Assembly: GCA_016208305.1 (NCBI GenBank)
Contig: JACQYI010000078.1
Coordinates: 186,001-250,000, forward strand
Reading direction: 5' to 3'
DNA: 64,000 nucleotides
Source: Oscillatoriophycideae cyanobacterium NC_groundwater_1537_Pr4_S-0.65um_50_18
GTDB taxonomy: Bacteria > Cyanobacteriota > Cyanobacteriia > Elainellales > Elainellaceae
The notes below the pieces were generated by a model. The model had not been told where the DNA came from. It saw nothing but the letters and a program-made list of their open reading frames with translations, and ran no database searches. Shown here in pieces: positions 53,127 to 63,752 of this stretch (positions are counted from its first letter, which is position 1; each line of letters begins with the position of its first letter). The position numbers and the translations under genes are program-made.

Positions 53127-54716
53127 TTAGGCTTTGGGTAAGGCCGGGGCGATGCGTAGCTTTGAGGCTAACGATTTGGGTAGAGCTGGGTTTTCGGCAA
53201 CTTGGGTCAAGGCTTCCTCTAACCGTGATGTAATCGCCAAGGTTTTGACATCGTAGATTTGCGTGATCAGCTTCGGATAAAAGCCAATGCCGATAATCGG
53301 AATCAGCAAACAGGCGATGATAAACACCTCGCGGGGTTCGGCATCGGCCAGGATTTGATGCGAGGTCAGCTCCTTGTTTTCAGGGCCGTAGAAGATTTCT
53401 CGCAGCATCGACAGCAAATAAATCGGCGTCAGAATCACCCCGATCGCTGCTAGCAGCACCACAATAATCTTGAAGGGCAACCCGTAAGCCGTGCTGGTGG
53501 CAAAGCCAACAAACACCATCAGTTCCGCCACAAAGCCGCTCATTCCTGGCAGCGCTAGAGAGGCCATTGAGCAGGCCGTAAACATGGCAAAAATCCGGGG
53601 CATCTTTTTGCCTACGCCGCCCATTTCATCCAGAATCAGGGTGTGGGTGCGATCGTAGGTTGCGCCCACCAAGAAGAACAGGCTGGCTCCAATCAAGCCA
53701 TGAGACACCATTTGCAGCATGGCACCGCTCAACCCTAAGTCGGTGAAAGAGGCCATGCCAATCAGCACAAATCCCATGTGGGAGATCGAAGAATAGGCGA
53801 TCTTGCGTTTGAGACTACGCTGGGCAAAGGAGGTCAGTGCTGCATAGATGATGTTGACGATGCCCAGGATGATCAAAATGGGCGCGAAGTAGACATGCGC
53901 CTCCGGCAGCATCTCAATATTCATGCGGATCAGGGCATAGCCGCCCATCTTCAGCAGAATACCTGCCAGCAGCATATGCACCGGAGCCGTGGCTTCGCCG
54001 TGGGCATCGGGCAGCCAGGTATGCAGCGGAATAATCGGCAGCTTCACGCCATAGGCAATCAAAAAGCCACCATAGACCAACAGCTGAAAGTTGACCGGGT
54101 AATCTTTTGCCATGAGCGATCGCATGTCAAAGGTCACTGTGTCCCCATAGAACGCCATCGCTAGCGCGCCCACCAGGATGAACAGCGAACCCCCTGCCGT
54201 GTACAAAATAAACTTGGTTGCCGCATACAGCCGCTTTTTGCCGCCCCAGATCGAGAGCAGCAGATAAACAGGAATCAGCTCTAGCTCCCACATCAGGAAG
54301 AACAGCAGCATATCCTGCACCGCAAACACTCCAATCTGGCCGCCATACATCGCCAGCATGAGGAAGTAAAACAGCTTCGGCTTCAGCGTCACCGGCCAAG
54401 AGGCCAGAATCGCCAGCGTGCTGATAAATCCAGTCAGCAAGATCAGCGGCATGGATACGCCATCTGCCCCCACCGACCAGCGTAAATCGAGAGACGATAC
54501 CCAAGAGTAGCTCTCTACAAGCTGAAGATCAGAGCTAGAAAAATCATATTGAGTATAGAAGGCATAGACCAAAATGCCGAAATCAATCAATCCCACAACC
54601 AGGGAATACCAGCGGATTGTTTTCCCATCTTTGTCAGGAATAAACGGAATCAGCAGGGATGCCACAATCGGCAACAGGATTGTCGTGGTCAGCCAGGGAA
54701 AATGAGCAGTATCCAT
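53127..54716 (-). CDS. ndhD: NAD(P)H-quinone oxidoreductase subunit 4, NdhD
   Basis: NdhD is a proton-pumping membrane subunit of the cyanobacterial NDH-1 complex in the thylakoid membrane. The 529-residue polytopic protein has the antiporter-like core: the buried Glu in [16 protein letters not shown], Lys/His in [18 protein letters not shown], and the [14 protein letters not shown] segment. Length and the conserved C-terminal loop suggest the NdhD1/D2 respiratory and cyclic-flow type rather than the CO2-uptake D3/D4 type. It follows ndhF on the same strand, 101 bases apart. Confidence 0.96.
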   Translation of the reverse strand: MDTAHFPWLTTTILLPIVASLLIPFIPDKDGKTIRWYSLVVGLIDFGILVYAFYTQYDFSSSDLQLVESYSWVSSLDLRWSVGADGVSMPLILLTGFISTLAILASWPVTLKPKLFYFLMLAMYGGQIGVFAVQDMLLFFLMWELELIPVYLLLSIWGGKKRLYAATKFILYTAGGSLFILVGALAMAFYGDTVTFDMRSLMAKDYPVNFQLLVYGGFLIAYGVKLPIIPLHTWLPDAHGEATAPVHMLLAGILLKMGGYALIRMNIEMLPEAHVYFAPILIILGIVNIIYAALTSFAQRSLKRKIAYSSISHMGFVLIGMASFTDLGLSGAMLQMVSHGLIGASLFFLVGATYDRTHTLILDEMGGVGKKMPRIFAMFTACSMASLALPGMSGFVAELMVFVGFATSTAYGLPFKIIVVLLAAIGVILTPIYLLSMLREIFYGPENKELTSHQILADAEPREVFIIACLLIPIIGIGFYPKLITQIYDVKTLAITSRLEEALTQVAENPALPKSLASKLRIAPALPKA

Positions 54717-54817
54717 TGCAGGTTTCTATAAGCGTTTGGGGATTTAGAAGGGGGGGCTGGGTGTGGGCATAGCTTGAGCCGCACCCCATACCCTACACCC
54801 CACAAATTAAGTGATCC

Positions 54818-56908
54818 TTAAGTGATGCCAGACACCAACACCAGACCCAGCACGGCTCCGAACACGATCAGGGCATAAAATTGCACCCGTCCGCTTTCCA
54901 GATATTTTAGGGTTTCGCCTGTGACCAAGGTAATGAACCCTGTCAGGTTGACCACGCCATCGACCAGCCGCACATCTACTTCCAGGACTTGACGCGCCAA
55001 GCGCCGACTGCCCTGAACAAACACGACGTTGTAAATATCGTCGATGTACCACTTGTTAAGCGAGAGCTGATAGAGGGGCTGGATGGTTTTAGCGATCGCC
55101 CCCGGATCAATCTTGCCTTGCAGATACATCAGCACCGCCAGCGAGATCCCGATGAGGCCAATGCCAACCGAGCTGCCGCCCATGATCAGGAACTCATTCC
55201 AGTCCACCTCAGAGGGCACGCCTTCCACAATTTCGCTAGCCGGATGGATAAACGCCTCAAAGTAGTTGGCAAAGGGCGTACCCACCAGACCCACCAAAAT
55301 CGAGGGGATAGCCAGCGCCATCAGGGGCAGCGTCATAGCGATCGGTGATTCATGAGGTTCATGGCTATGGCCGTGGTCGTCATGGCCGTGATCATCATGA
55401 TCTTCATGCGTTTCATGCTCATCCGCCGTCAGCGCCAGCTCTTGCGGATTCATAGCTCCAGGGCCTAAAGACATACCCATTTTTTGAAACTGGGCTAGCT
55501 TGAGCTGCTTTTTAATATCAGCATTGTTGCCCCGGAAACTGCCTTCAAAGGTGCTGAAGTACATGCGGAACATATAGAAGGCCGTAATTCCGGCGGTCAG
55601 GTAGCCGACCAGCCACAGGGCAGGATTGACGGCAAACATCGAGCCAAGAATCTCATCTTTTGACCAGAATCCAGCAAAGGGAGGAATTCCGCAGATGGCC
55701 AAAGTCCCGATCAAAAAGGTGATAGCCGTAATCGGCATGTATTTGCGCAAGCCGCCCATGAGCCGCATATCTTGCGCCAACACCGGATCATGGCCGACTA
55801 CGCCTTCCATGCCGTGAATTACCGAACCGGAACCCAAAAACAGCATCGCCTTAAAATAGGCATGCGTCATGAGGTGAAATAGCCCTGCGCCGTAGGCTCC
55901 TGCCCCCATTGCCATCACCATGTAGCCCAACTGCGACATCGTGGAATAGGCCAAGCCCTTCTTGATGTCGTTTTGGGTAATGGCGATACTAGCTCCCAAG
56001 AAAGCCGTAAAGGCTCCCGTCCAGGCGATCGTGTTCATCGCGGTGGGCAGGTTTTCAAACACGGGGTACATGCGGGCAATCAGGAAGACCCCAGCGGCAA
56101 CCATCGTGGCCGCATGGATTAACGCCGAAATCGGAGTTGGGCCTTCCATTGCGTCGGGCAACCACACATGCAGCGGAAACTGCGCCGACTTGGCGACAGG
56201 CCCCAGGAATACCAGGATGGCTAAAAGAGAGGCGATCGCCACGCTCAAAGACCCTGACTCCACCAGTCCTTCTAGCCGCAAGCCCATCAAATCAAATTCA
56301 AATGTGCCCGTTGCCCAAAACAAGCCCAACATACCCAACAGCAGGCCAAAGTCGCCCACGCGGTTGGTGACAAACGCTTTTTGACAGGCATCTGCGGCAG
56401 GCTTGCGATCGTACCAAAAGCCGATCAGCAGATAGGAACACATGCCGACCAGCTCCCAGAACACATAAACCTGAAGCAGGTTGGGGCTAATCACCAATCC
56501 CAGCATCGACGAGCTAAATAGGCTGAGGTAGGCGTAGAAGCGGACATAGCCCGGATCGTGAGCCATGTAGCCGTCGGTGTAAATCATTACAAAAAACGCC
56601 ACCGTGGTCACAATCACCAGCATCAGAGCGGTAATATGATCGACGGTATAGCCCATGGTCAGCCGAAAGTCTCCGGCTGATGCCCATTCAATTACATGAG
56701 TATAGGTCTCATGCCCCTGAATCTGGCTCCATAACAGTGCAAAAGACAGAACCATCGTGGTTCCTAGCAAAGAGACGATAAACCCCGCACATAGCTTGCG
56801 GAGCTTGCCAACTGCTTTACCATACGAAATCAAACCCAAGCCCAGTATCATCGCGCCTACCAGCGGCAGGACAGGAATCAACCAGACGTAACTATACATT
56901 GGCTCCAT
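54818..56908 (-). CDS. ndhF: NAD(P)H-quinone oxidoreductase subunit 5, NdhF
   Basis: NdhF is the distal proton-pumping subunit of NDH-1, 696 residues, with the long lateral helix at its C terminus. Core motifs are VFWELVGMCSYLLIGFWY, FPLHVWLPDAMEGPTPISALIHAATMV (partial) and GLAYSTMSQLGYMVMAMG. A loop at about residues 483-520 holds a His/Asp/Glu-rich insert (EDHDDHGHDDHGHSHEPH) that could bind metal. Likely NdhF1. It is first in the ndhF-ndhD operon, which ends at the terminator at 53076. Confidence 0.96.
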   Translation of the reverse strand: MEPMYSYVWLIPVLPLVGAMILGLGLISYGKAVGKLRKLCAGFIVSLLGTTMVLSFALLWSQIQGHETYTHVIEWASAGDFRLTMGYTVDHITALMLVIVTTVAFFVMIYTDGYMAHDPGYVRFYAYLSLFSSSMLGLVISPNLLQVYVFWELVGMCSYLLIGFWYDRKPAADACQKAFVTNRVGDFGLLLGMLGLFWATGTFEFDLMGLRLEGLVESGSLSVAIASLLAILVFLGPVAKSAQFPLHVWLPDAMEGPTPISALIHAATMVAAGVFLIARMYPVFENLPTAMNTIAWTGAFTAFLGASIAITQNDIKKGLAYSTMSQLGYMVMAMGAGAYGAGLFHLMTHAYFKAMLFLGSGSVIHGMEGVVGHDPVLAQDMRLMGGLRKYMPITAITFLIGTLAICGIPPFAGFWSKDEILGSMFAVNPALWLVGYLTAGITAFYMFRMYFSTFEGSFRGNNADIKKQLKLAQFQKMGMSLGPGAMNPQELALTADEHETHEDHDDHGHDDHGHSHEPHESPIAMTLPLMALAIPSILVGLVGTPFANYFEAFIHPASEIVEGVPSEVDWNEFLIMGGSSVGIGLIGISLAVLMYLQGKIDPGAIAKTIQPLYQLSLNKWYIDDIYNVVFVQGSRRLARQVLEVDVRLVDGVVNLTGFITLVTGETLKYLESGRVQFYALIVFGAVLGLVLVSGIT

Positions 56909-57010
56909 GACTCACGCCCACTCCAAAGCTTCCATTGAGTTGGCAAAACCGTTTACATTGTGACATATACCTGCCTCAGAAGATGCTTAAGGCAAGACTA
57001 AGCCCATGCA

Positions 57011-57074
57011 ACATCCTGCTCTAGGACATCCTAACTCTAGGCACATCCTACTCTAGGACATCCTAACTCTAGGC
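57011..57074. repeat. Two 32-bp tandem repeats upstream of ndhF
   Basis: ACATCCTGCTCTAGGACATC... (57011-57042) is repeated at 57043-57074 with one change. Each unit is itself two related 16-mers of the ACATCCTAACTCTAGG type. It lies between ndhF (starts 56908) and the glycosidase gene (ends 57177), in the likely promoter region of ndhF. Confidence 0.85.
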
Positions 57075-57176
57075 TAAGTGTGGCGGAGTGGAGTGAAATG
57101 GAACTGTGCGGTAGGTGACAGTTGGCTTAGGTGGGGCAATCGTCACACCCATAAAACAAGATCCGTTACGCGGTAG

Positions 57177-58097
57177 CTATTTCACCAGCAGTACCGATTT
57201 CACCGGACGCTCGATCGGGTTGCCCTGCGCGTCTAACGTGCCGTAATAAGTTGTGCCGTTGTAGTAGAGCGAAGCAGAGCCACCGCCATCCAGATTCAGC
57301 GCCTTCACCGCTCCCAGAGACTTGATGAAATCGGCAAGCTGCTGGAGGGTCATGCCCGAAGCCTCGATCGCTCCGGCTTTCTGCGCCACCATGACCCAAA
57401 CTACCCCACCATCCGGCAGGATGCCGATCGCACTACGAGGGCTAAGGCGATTGTGATCGATCGGGTCACGGATGACCGTCCCATTCGCAACTTCTAGAAA
57501 ACTTTCTGGCTGCAAGTTCAGATCAGGCAGCAAACGCGGCCCTGCCCCTAGCGCACTGGTAATCTGACAGTTGGCAAGCGGCGCATCCCCATGCAGCACA
57601 ATGTCATAGCGCACGAACGGACTGCCTTCCGAGTTACAAAGATATTGCCGAAACTCTGAGCGGTTAAAAATCTTGTCCAGATAGGGGGCAAGGTCAGGGT
57701 TTTGCGTGAGGCGATCGTTCTGCTTGGGGTCAGCCGCAGATTTGCCGTCTAAAGTAACATGCGATGTGGATTGCTGATTGGCAGGATCAAAAAAGCCGCC
57801 ATTGATGACCGCGATCGCCCCAGCCGGAGCCGCAAAGTCTTTTAAGGTCGCCACCCCTTCTGACAGAGCAGGCATAACGCGATACTGGCTCCCCGCCGGA
57901 ATCGTTAGAAGATGCACCTCAGATTGAGGCAGCGATCGCACTTCATAGCGAATGGGCTGAGCGATCGGGCTGGCGGTTGGTGAAGTAGCGGCTTGGGGTG
58001 CCGGAGTGGGCGGTATCGCCGACGAAGAGGTGGAAACATAGAATAAAATTGCCTCCAATCCGACAAAAGCTAAACCCACTATCCAGGCTAATTTCAC
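57177..58097 (-). CDS. Phosphodiester glycosidase family (NAGPA-like) protein
   Basis: A 306-residue exported protein. An N-terminal membrane helix (KLAWIVGLAFVGLEAILFYV) is followed by a Pro/Ala/Ser linker and a NAGPA domain: AVINGGFFDPANQQS, LGAGPRLLPDLN, RDPIDHNRLSPRSAIGI, and the C-terminal ALNLDGGGSASLYYNG. The NGGFF, RSAIG and LDGGGS boxes are the family signature. The domain is known for uncovering mannose 6-phosphate in animals and for exopolysaccharide-linked roles in bacteria; the substrate here is unknown. Confidence 0.93.
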   Translation of the reverse strand: MKLAWIVGLAFVGLEAILFYVSTSSSAIPPTPAPQAATSPTASPIAQPIRYEVRSLPQSEVHLLTIPAGSQYRVMPALSEGVATLKDFAAPAGAIAVINGGFFDPANQQSTSHVTLDGKSAADPKQNDRLTQNPDLAPYLDKIFNRSEFRQYLCNSEGSPFVRYDIVLHGDAPLANCQITSALGAGPRLLPDLNLQPESFLEVANGTVIRDPIDHNRLSPRSAIGILPDGGVVWVMVAQKAGAIEASGMTLQQLADFIKSLGAVKALNLDGGGSASLYYNGTTYYGTLDAQGNPIERPVKSVLLVK

Positions 58098-58244
58098 GCA
58101 GTTTCCCTCTCTTAATACCTTGCGATCTTCCGGCTTCGCTTCATGCAGCTATGTCTCCGATAGAGTTCATCGCTTAGAGTTTGTCGCCATCCTTAATATC
58201 AATATCTTATGCGAGGGGCAACAAAGGCACCCGTGCCAACAAAA

Positions 58245-58276
58245 CAACCCGAACTCCCGCGTGGGAGTTCGGGTTG
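58245..58276 (-). terminator. Intrinsic terminator of the GDPD gene
   Basis: CAACCCGAACTCCC and GGGAGTTCGGGTTG pair perfectly (14 bp) around GCGT. On the minus strand it is followed by TTTTG. It lies 24 bases after the stop of the gene at 58300. Confidence 0.88.
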
Positions 58277-58299
58277 CTAAGCTCTAACTCAAGTCGTTG

Positions 58300-61200
58300 C
58301 TAAATTAACCCGCTGAGAACGGTGCTGCCTCCCACCATAGGCAAGCTAACGATCGACAGCAAATCGATCATCTCAAGCGCTATAGGTACAGGCGTAGATA
58401 AAAGCTGTCCTCCTTGCCCAGAGTTGCCCATCAGCAGCTCTGACGAGTCTTGCGTATTGACAATTTCTACCTCCGCTAGAGAAACTCTGGCTGAAGTGCC
58501 CCCTTCGGCTTTGGCAGCGGGTCTGTCAAACTGGCTATCCGCAGCCTCTAGATTGAGGGAAGGCGCTGACGCCGAGCCAGCCAGAGCGTCGGCCTCCAGA
58601 CCTGCCAATCCGACGCGATCGTCCAGCTTCAAAGGGGTTGCCAACTTTAGCGTGATGATTTCGGTGTTATCGATCGCCGGAGGCCGACCCATCGAGAAGG
58701 GGTAGTTATTGTCATTGGCAACCAGAATGGTGTCTTTGTCTAGCACCAACACATCCTCGATCGTCTGGAAAGGCATTTTGTAAGTGGTGCTGCCATCTTG
58801 GTTGAGGTCGTCTGGGTCTTGAATGTTCAGCAGATCGGCAACTTCCACCTTAGAGACAAAGCCATCAGCATCTTTCTGAGAGAAATCTACTTTGTAGATT
58901 TTCTTAAACTTAGCCGCATTGCCCTGTTCGTTGTCCCGCTCAATCACCAAATACTCGTTGGCGTTGATCACGGTAAAGTCACCGATCGCATTCGTTGCGC
59001 TTTCGAGTTTGTAGTAACCTTCCAGACCTGCAAACTGCTTTGAGGCAACATCAAACTTGTAGATGCGTAGAGTACCTGCCGGATCGCCTACAACGGTTCC
59101 TTCTAAGAGCGGGTAGAGCGTCTTCTGGTCTGGGCTGATCGCCATACCCTCGAAGCCATTGGAACGACCTAGGTTAGCCACCGGAGCCGGGGTGATAAAA
59201 GTGCTGCGAGCATCTTCTCCGGTGCCAGGAAAATCAGCAAAATAGCCATCCACCCCTAGCTCAATAAATTGCTTGAACTCAGCTAGAGGATCGCCTTTAT
59301 AGCTGTCGGGCAAGAAGAAGCTCTCGTTACGGAAGGTGTAGGGGTGAACCAACAATCCGGCCTGATGCGCGTCGGCAACGAGGGTTGTGGGCGTGCCTGT
59401 GACGCGATCGCCATCGCTAATTTGGCCATCGCCATTTAAGTCATCCGGTCGGCCATCGTTGTTTAGGTCTACTGTCGCGAGTGGCACGATCCGCTGCTTG
59501 TTGGGGCCAACGCCCTCCGCATAGGTGGCGATTTCCGCCAATCCTGCTGGGGTAGAGAGATCGGTGTAGGTGCGAGTGTCGCCACCCACCACAAAGTCAT
59601 AGGGACGACCTGAGCCGCCAAACAGCTGCACTAGCGGAATATCGATTTCGGCCTGGGGCATGAGGGTGGTGTTGAGTGCCTTAAGGTTAGCTACCTCAAA
59701 GGACTGGATGAAAATGCGGGTGGGATCGGTGAACTGCTTTTCCACCAGCGTATCCACCAGCAATTGACTCGTGTTGTAGCCTTGGGACGCAAAGAAAGTA
59801 GGGTGCTTAGTTTCAGGATAAATACCAATTTTGCGCCCAGTGTCTTTCTCGACTTGCTGCACCAACTCAATCACTTCTGCCAGAGTAGGCACTTTTAGAT
59901 TGTCATTGTTAAACTCTGTTCCCCGGATGGCAGGCAAACGCTCGATCGCATTCAAGGTCTTGAGTTCTGCCAGGGTAAAGTCTTCAGCAAACCAGCCTGT
60001 GACCGAAACTCCGTCCAAAACTTTGGTGGTTTTGCGATCGGCAAATTCAGGCCGCAGGTAAACGTCGGTGCTGGTATCGGTGGTGTTGAGTGCGCCAGTT
60101 GCAGTCAATACCGCCAACATGGGTTCGTGGCGGGCGATTAGCACCCCATCTTTTGTCACCACCAGATCGGGTTCGATAAAGTCTGCTCCGTCAGCGATCG
60201 CCTTTTTGTAAGCCGCCAGCGTATGCTCTGGGCGTTCGCCGCTGGCACCCCGATGGCCGATGACTAGAGGCGCTTTGCCATCCAGCGTCTTGAATGACGT
60301 CGTTTGCTGCACATCAGGATTTTGGGGCGATCGCACAAAAGGACTGGTGATCTGATCGCGAACTAGGTCGCCTGTGCCCGGAAAATCGGTGAAGTAGCCG
60401 TCAACGCCTAGATTGATGAACTGCTCAAATTCTTTTGCAGGATTGCCCTTGTAGTCAGAAGCGAGGTAGCGCTCCTCATTGCGGAAGGTGTAGGGATGCA
60501 CCAGCAGTCCGGCCTGGTGAGCATCTTCAACCAGAGAAGTGGGCGCAGTTGTCACCTTATCGGCATCGTTGATCACGCCATCGCTGTTCAGATCATCCGC
60601 TTTGCCGTCCCCGTTAGCATCCACCTCTTTGACCGAGACAATCATCCGCTTCCAGGGGCCAATGCCATCCGCATAGGTGGCAACTTCTTGTAAACCTGCG
60701 GGGGTGCGCAAGTCGCCATAGGTGCGGGTGTCGCCGCTGACGACAAAATCGTAGGGGCGAATTTCAATCAGCGTGCCGTCAGGGTTGACATCAAAGGCAT
60801 CGTAGAGCTGCACCAGAGGAAGATCGGTTTTGTGGTTTAGCTCCTTCAGGTTGCCGACCTCAAAGGACTGAATAAAGACACGGCTAGGATCGTTGAAACC
60901 CGTTTTGTGCAGCGTCTGTAGCAGGGGTTCTTCTAGCGAGAGTCCCAGGTGGTCATGGAAAGTCGGATGCTTGGTTTCCGGATAGATGCCGACTTTTTTG
61001 CCCGTCTCTCGCTCCGCCTGCTTGACCAGATTGATCACTTCTTCAAACGTGGGGATTTCAAACACGCCGTTGAATGCCTGGGTGCGGAATCCTTGAGGCA
61101 TGATTGCACGGAGCGTCTTGATCTCTGCCAGGGTGAAGTCTGAGGCAAAGTAGTCTTCAACCTCTACCCCATCCAAGATTTTTTTGGTTTTGCGATCGGC

Positions 61201-61932
61201 AAATTCAGGACGGCTCGCCACATCTGTGGTGCCGCCGAGCATTGGCTCGTGACGGGCAATTAACACGCCATCTTTGGTAGAAACCAGATCGGGTTCGATG
61301 AAGTCGGCACCCCGCTCGATCGCCAATTTGTAAGATTCCAAAGTATGTTCTGGCAGTTCGCCACTGGCACCTCGGTGTCCGATCACGAGAGGCGGTTTGC
61401 CATCTAGCGTGTTGAGGTTGACCGGATTGGGTGTGGCGATGGGCGCATCCAGCAGCTTGCCAGAGGCATCAAAGTGGAGCAAGAAGGGGCCAAACTCATC
61501 GCCAACCCAAATGGTGCCGTCCTCAGCAATCACAAAAGATTCAATGTCGAAGTCTGCGCCTGTGAGCAGGCGATCGCCTGTTTCCTCATTGACAATCTTG
61601 AAGGGAATTTTCTGGTCAGGATCGGCTAGCTGAATGAAGCGATCGAAGATCTTGACGCTGCCATCTCCCCCCTCTGTCCCTCGGAAGCTGGGATCAACGC
61701 GATAGATCCGCAGCAGAAAATCAGCGCTGTTGGTTTGAGCGCCGTAGCCGTTGTCTGGCATAAACCAGAAGCTATGTTGATCAAAAAACTGAACTCCGCT
61801 GAATCCTTGGATGGGCTGCCCCACAAAAGGGCCTGTGCGATCGTTGGCAGATACATCTTTTCCAGATGCAGGTCCCGGAGCAAAAGTATCTGCGGGCAGT
61901 GACGCAAAACTCTTCAGTACAACATCTGTCAT
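58300..61932 (-). CDS. Phytase-like propeller protein with two inserted GDPD domains
   Basis: A 1,210-residue protein from the ATG at 61932 (the frame opens at a GTG at 61986). About 1-165 is the first part of an esterase-like phytase domain ([35 protein letters not shown]). Two glycerophosphodiester phosphodiesterase domains follow, at about 175-540 and 550-915; each has [26 protein letters not shown] and [10 protein letters not shown]. The propeller resumes at [21 protein letters not shown] (about 925). Each GDPD unit ends with Ca-binding-like loops ([30 protein letters not shown]). There is no N-terminal signal peptide; the Gly/Ser-rich tail may serve type I secretion. Likely role: phosphate release from glycerophosphodiesters. 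Confidence 0.92.
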   Translation of the reverse strand: MTDVVLKSFASLPADTFAPGPASGKDVSANDRTGPFVGQPIQGFSGVQFFDQHSFWFMPDNGYGAQTNSADFLLRIYRVDPSFRGTEGGDGSVKIFDRFIQLADPDQKIPFKIVNEETGDRLLTGADFDIESFVIAEDGTIWVGDEFGPFLLHFDASGKLLDAPIATPNPVNLNTLDGKPPLVIGHRGASGELPEHTLESYKLAIERGADFIEPDLVSTKDGVLIARHEPMLGGTTDVASRPEFADRKTKKILDGVEVEDYFASDFTLAEIKTLRAIMPQGFRTQAFNGVFEIPTFEEVINLVKQAERETGKKVGIYPETKHPTFHDHLGLSLEEPLLQTLHKTGFNDPSRVFIQSFEVGNLKELNHKTDLPLVQLYDAFDVNPDGTLIEIRPYDFVVSGDTRTYGDLRTPAGLQEVATYADGIGPWKRMIVSVKEVDANGDGKADDLNSDGVINDADKVTTAPTSLVEDAHQAGLLVHPYTFRNEERYLASDYKGNPAKEFEQFINLGVDGYFTDFPGTGDLVRDQITSPFVRSPQNPDVQQTTSFKTLDGKAPLVIGHRGASGERPEHTLAAYKKAIADGADFIEPDLVVTKDGVLIARHEPMLAVLTATGALNTTDTSTDVYLRPEFADRKTTKVLDGVSVTGWFAEDFTLAELKTLNAIERLPAIRGTEFNNDNLKVPTLAEVIELVQQVEKDTGRKIGIYPETKHPTFFASQGYNTSQLLVDTLVEKQFTDPTRIFIQSFEVANLKALNTTLMPQAEIDIPLVQLFGGSGRPYDFVVGGDTRTYTDLSTPAGLAEIATYAEGVGPNKQRIVPLATVDLNNDGRPDDLNGDGQISDGDRVTGTPTTLVADAHQAGLLVHPYTFRNESFFLPDSYKGDPLAEFKQFIELGVDGYFADFPGTGEDARSTFITPAPVANLGRSNGFEGMAISPDQKTLYPLLEGTVVGDPAGTLRIYKFDVASKQFAGLEGYYKLESATNAIGDFTVINANEYLVIERDNEQGNAAKFKKIYKVDFSQKDADGFVSKVEVADLLNIQDPDDLNQDGSTTYKMPFQTIEDVLVLDKDTILVANDNNYPFSMGRPPAIDNTEIITLKLATPLKLDDRVGLAGLEADALAGSASAPSLNLEAADSQFDRPAAKAEGGTSARVSLAEVEIVNTQDSSELLMGNSGQGGQLLSTPVPIALEMIDLLSIVSLPMVGGSTVLSGLI

Positions 61933-62219
61933 GGCTTGTGTGGATTCCTGAATGAGGAAAAAATTTGTCCCCAACCAAGTTCCCACGGAGACTTTAAGAA
62001 GCGGCTAAGTTCTCCTCAAGCCTGACTTTAGGAAACATTAAGCTGCGAAGCGATCGCTACCTCCCCATAGCCCCAAAAGCCCACAGGCAGAAGCACCCAG
62101 CGAGTAGCCAGCCCCCCGAATTCACCCCCACCCTGCGGGCAGAAGCTAGAGTCCATATAAAGTTTTCGTAAAGGCCGCTCTCATAGGAACGAGAACGAAA
62201 TAAACCGATATACCCGTAG

Positions 62220-62283
62220 GGGTTTAGCATTCGGGCAATCCTCTTTGCTACGACCTAGGGCACACCTGCCGAATGCTAAACCC
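62220..62283. repeat. 15-bp-arm inverted repeat element
   Basis: GGGTTTAGCATTCGG (62220-62234) and CCGAATGCTAAACCC (62269-62283) are perfect inverted repeats around 34 nt. The form resembles dispersed cyanobacterial repeats with GGGG..AGCATTCGGG ends. The rest of the 61933-62468 gap has no gene. Confidence 0.65.
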
Positions 62284-62363
62284 TGACGCTTGAGTTTCCG
62301 GTGTTATTTAATCCACGATCCTATTTAACCCACGATCCATAGTGGCAAGGCAGAGAAGCCACA

Positions 62364-62412
62364 CAAAAAAAGGTTGGGTGTTATGGGCATCCTGGATTGC
62401 CCCACCCAACCT
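62364..62412 (-). terminator. Intrinsic terminator of the SLH protein gene
   Basis: AGGTTGGGTG (62371-62380) pairs with CACCCAACCT (62403-62412), and GGGCA/TGCCC extends the stem inside. The minus strand then has a T-run (A-run 62364-62371). It lies 57 bases after the stop at 62469. Confidence 0.85.
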
Positions 62413-62468
62413 GAATCACAGCATCAAGCACTAGCCAGCTTTATCGAGCCAACCTTATCGAGCCAGCC

Positions 62469-63752
62469 TTATCGAGACGCATTGGTTCCCGTTGCGCCAC
62501 CCAAGCAGCTCAGCGTCCGCAGCGTCGCTGCCGCAGCATAGTTGCGCTGAGCCGCCGCATCGGGGGCAAAAGCCGAACCTGTCTCGTTCAACGGAGAAGC
62601 CACTCCACAGTAGGAAGACATTTGGCTAATCAGAGGGCTGGCCCAGTGGCCGTTCGTATCTCCAAAGGTTGCAGCCGGACGGTTGCCCTGAATTTGGGGC
62701 TGCTGACCTTGCAGCGTCTTGCCATATTCTGCTGCCCGCCGCAGAACTGCCATCAGCTCTGCACGCGTCACAGGCTGAGCCGGACGGAAGGAACCATCCT
62801 GGTAGCCCGTAATAATGTTGTTGTCGCGAGCAAACTGAATTCTGGCAGCGCTCCAGCGGCTAGATTCCACATCAGAGTAGGGGTTGCCCGCCGCCTGAGT
62901 CGGAATATTGAGCTTGACGTTAGGCAAATTACCCAACGCACCCAACACTATAGACACTAGCTGTTCGCGGGTCAGAGAAGCGGTCGGACGGAAGGTGTTG
63001 TCTTCAAATCCAGAGATAAATCCGGTTTCAACCGCACGATTGATATCAGCAGCATAGATATCATTGACGGTATCGCTAAATCGAGAAACAGGGGTCGGGG
63101 TGCCGGAGCCGGAGCCGCCGCCCGTAGAGCCAGAACCCGTAGAGCCTGTGCTGCCGCTGCCAGAACCTCCAATGTTGGCGACCGGAACGTTGTCACCGTC
63201 ATAGGTGAGGTAGACATGACCGAGCGTTTGTTCGCCAAATACCCGCTTAGTAAAGCGCCAGCCTGGATCAAGGGTGATTTTAGCAAAGTCAGACGTGACC
63301 CCGTTCGTGCGACCAATCAATAGAGCTTTATCGGCGCGGTTGCTAGGGGCACCAATCAGCAGCATATCGTCGTTTTGCTTCACGATCCGGAGGCTGTAGC
63401 GTAAGCCTAGGTCTTCGTCATTGACACGGATTGAGTAGCCGTTGCTGTCGGTGCTGCGGCTGCATATTCCGGTGAAATCAAACTCTAGCAGCAGGGGGCT
63501 AATGGCAATCAGCGCATTTGGCGTGCCTGACTCGCTCCAGCAAGGACGGCTATCGGCAACTTGCTCCAGAATCAAGAGTTGGTGGGCTGCGCCACCACGA
63601 TAAGGAGAAGCAACTGCAACAAACTTATTCTGATCGACTTCTTTTTCACCAAATTGTGCAGCCAAGGCGGGTGTAACGGCAGACAGGGCGCTAGCAAGAG
63701 TGGTGGTAGTAACGGCAGCGATCGCAGCCATGCGACGAAGAGCAGGTTTCAT
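62469..63752 (-). CDS. DUF3747 and SLH-domain secreted protein
   Basis: A 427-residue secreted protein from the ATG at 63752. The signal peptide (RRMAAIAAVTTTTLASALSA, cleavage near ALA-A) is followed by a DUF3747-type domain (FGEKEVDQNKFVAVASPY, ILEQVADSRPCW, FDFTGICSRSTDSNGYS). A Gly/Ser linker of about 25 residues comes next. Two S-layer homology repeats follow (FSDTVNDIYAADINRAVETG with FRPTASLTREQLV, and YSDVESSRWSAARIQFARDN with FRPAQPVTRAELM), plus a weak third (FGDTNGHWASPLI). SLH domains bind pyruvylated wall polymers. The frame extends to 63869, but those 39 residues lack a signal and are not needed. Confidence 0.93.
   Translation of the reverse strand: MKPALRRMAAIAAVTTTTLASALSAVTPALAAQFGEKEVDQNKFVAVASPYRGGAAHQLLILEQVADSRPCWSESGTPNALIAISPLLLEFDFTGICSRSTDSNGYSIRVNDEDLGLRYSLRIVKQNDDMLLIGAPSNRADKALLIGRTNGVTSDFAKITLDPGWRFTKRVFGEQTLGHVYLTYDGDNVPVANIGGSGSGSTGSTGSGSTGGGSGSGTPTPVSRFSDTVNDIYAADINRAVETGFISGFEDNTFRPTASLTREQLVSIVLGALGNLPNVKLNIPTQAAGNPYSDVESSRWSAARIQFARDNNIITGYQDGSFRPAQPVTRAELMAVLRRAAEYGKTLQGQQPQIQGNRPAATFGDTNGHWASPLISQMSSYCGVASPLNETGSAFAPDAAAQRNYAAAATLRTLSCLGGATGTNASR

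Noticed and set aside
57011-57074. Possible CRISPR-like repeats
   Set aside because: The 32-bp units are directly adjacent with no spacers and only two copies, and there are no cas genes, so it is a tandem duplication.
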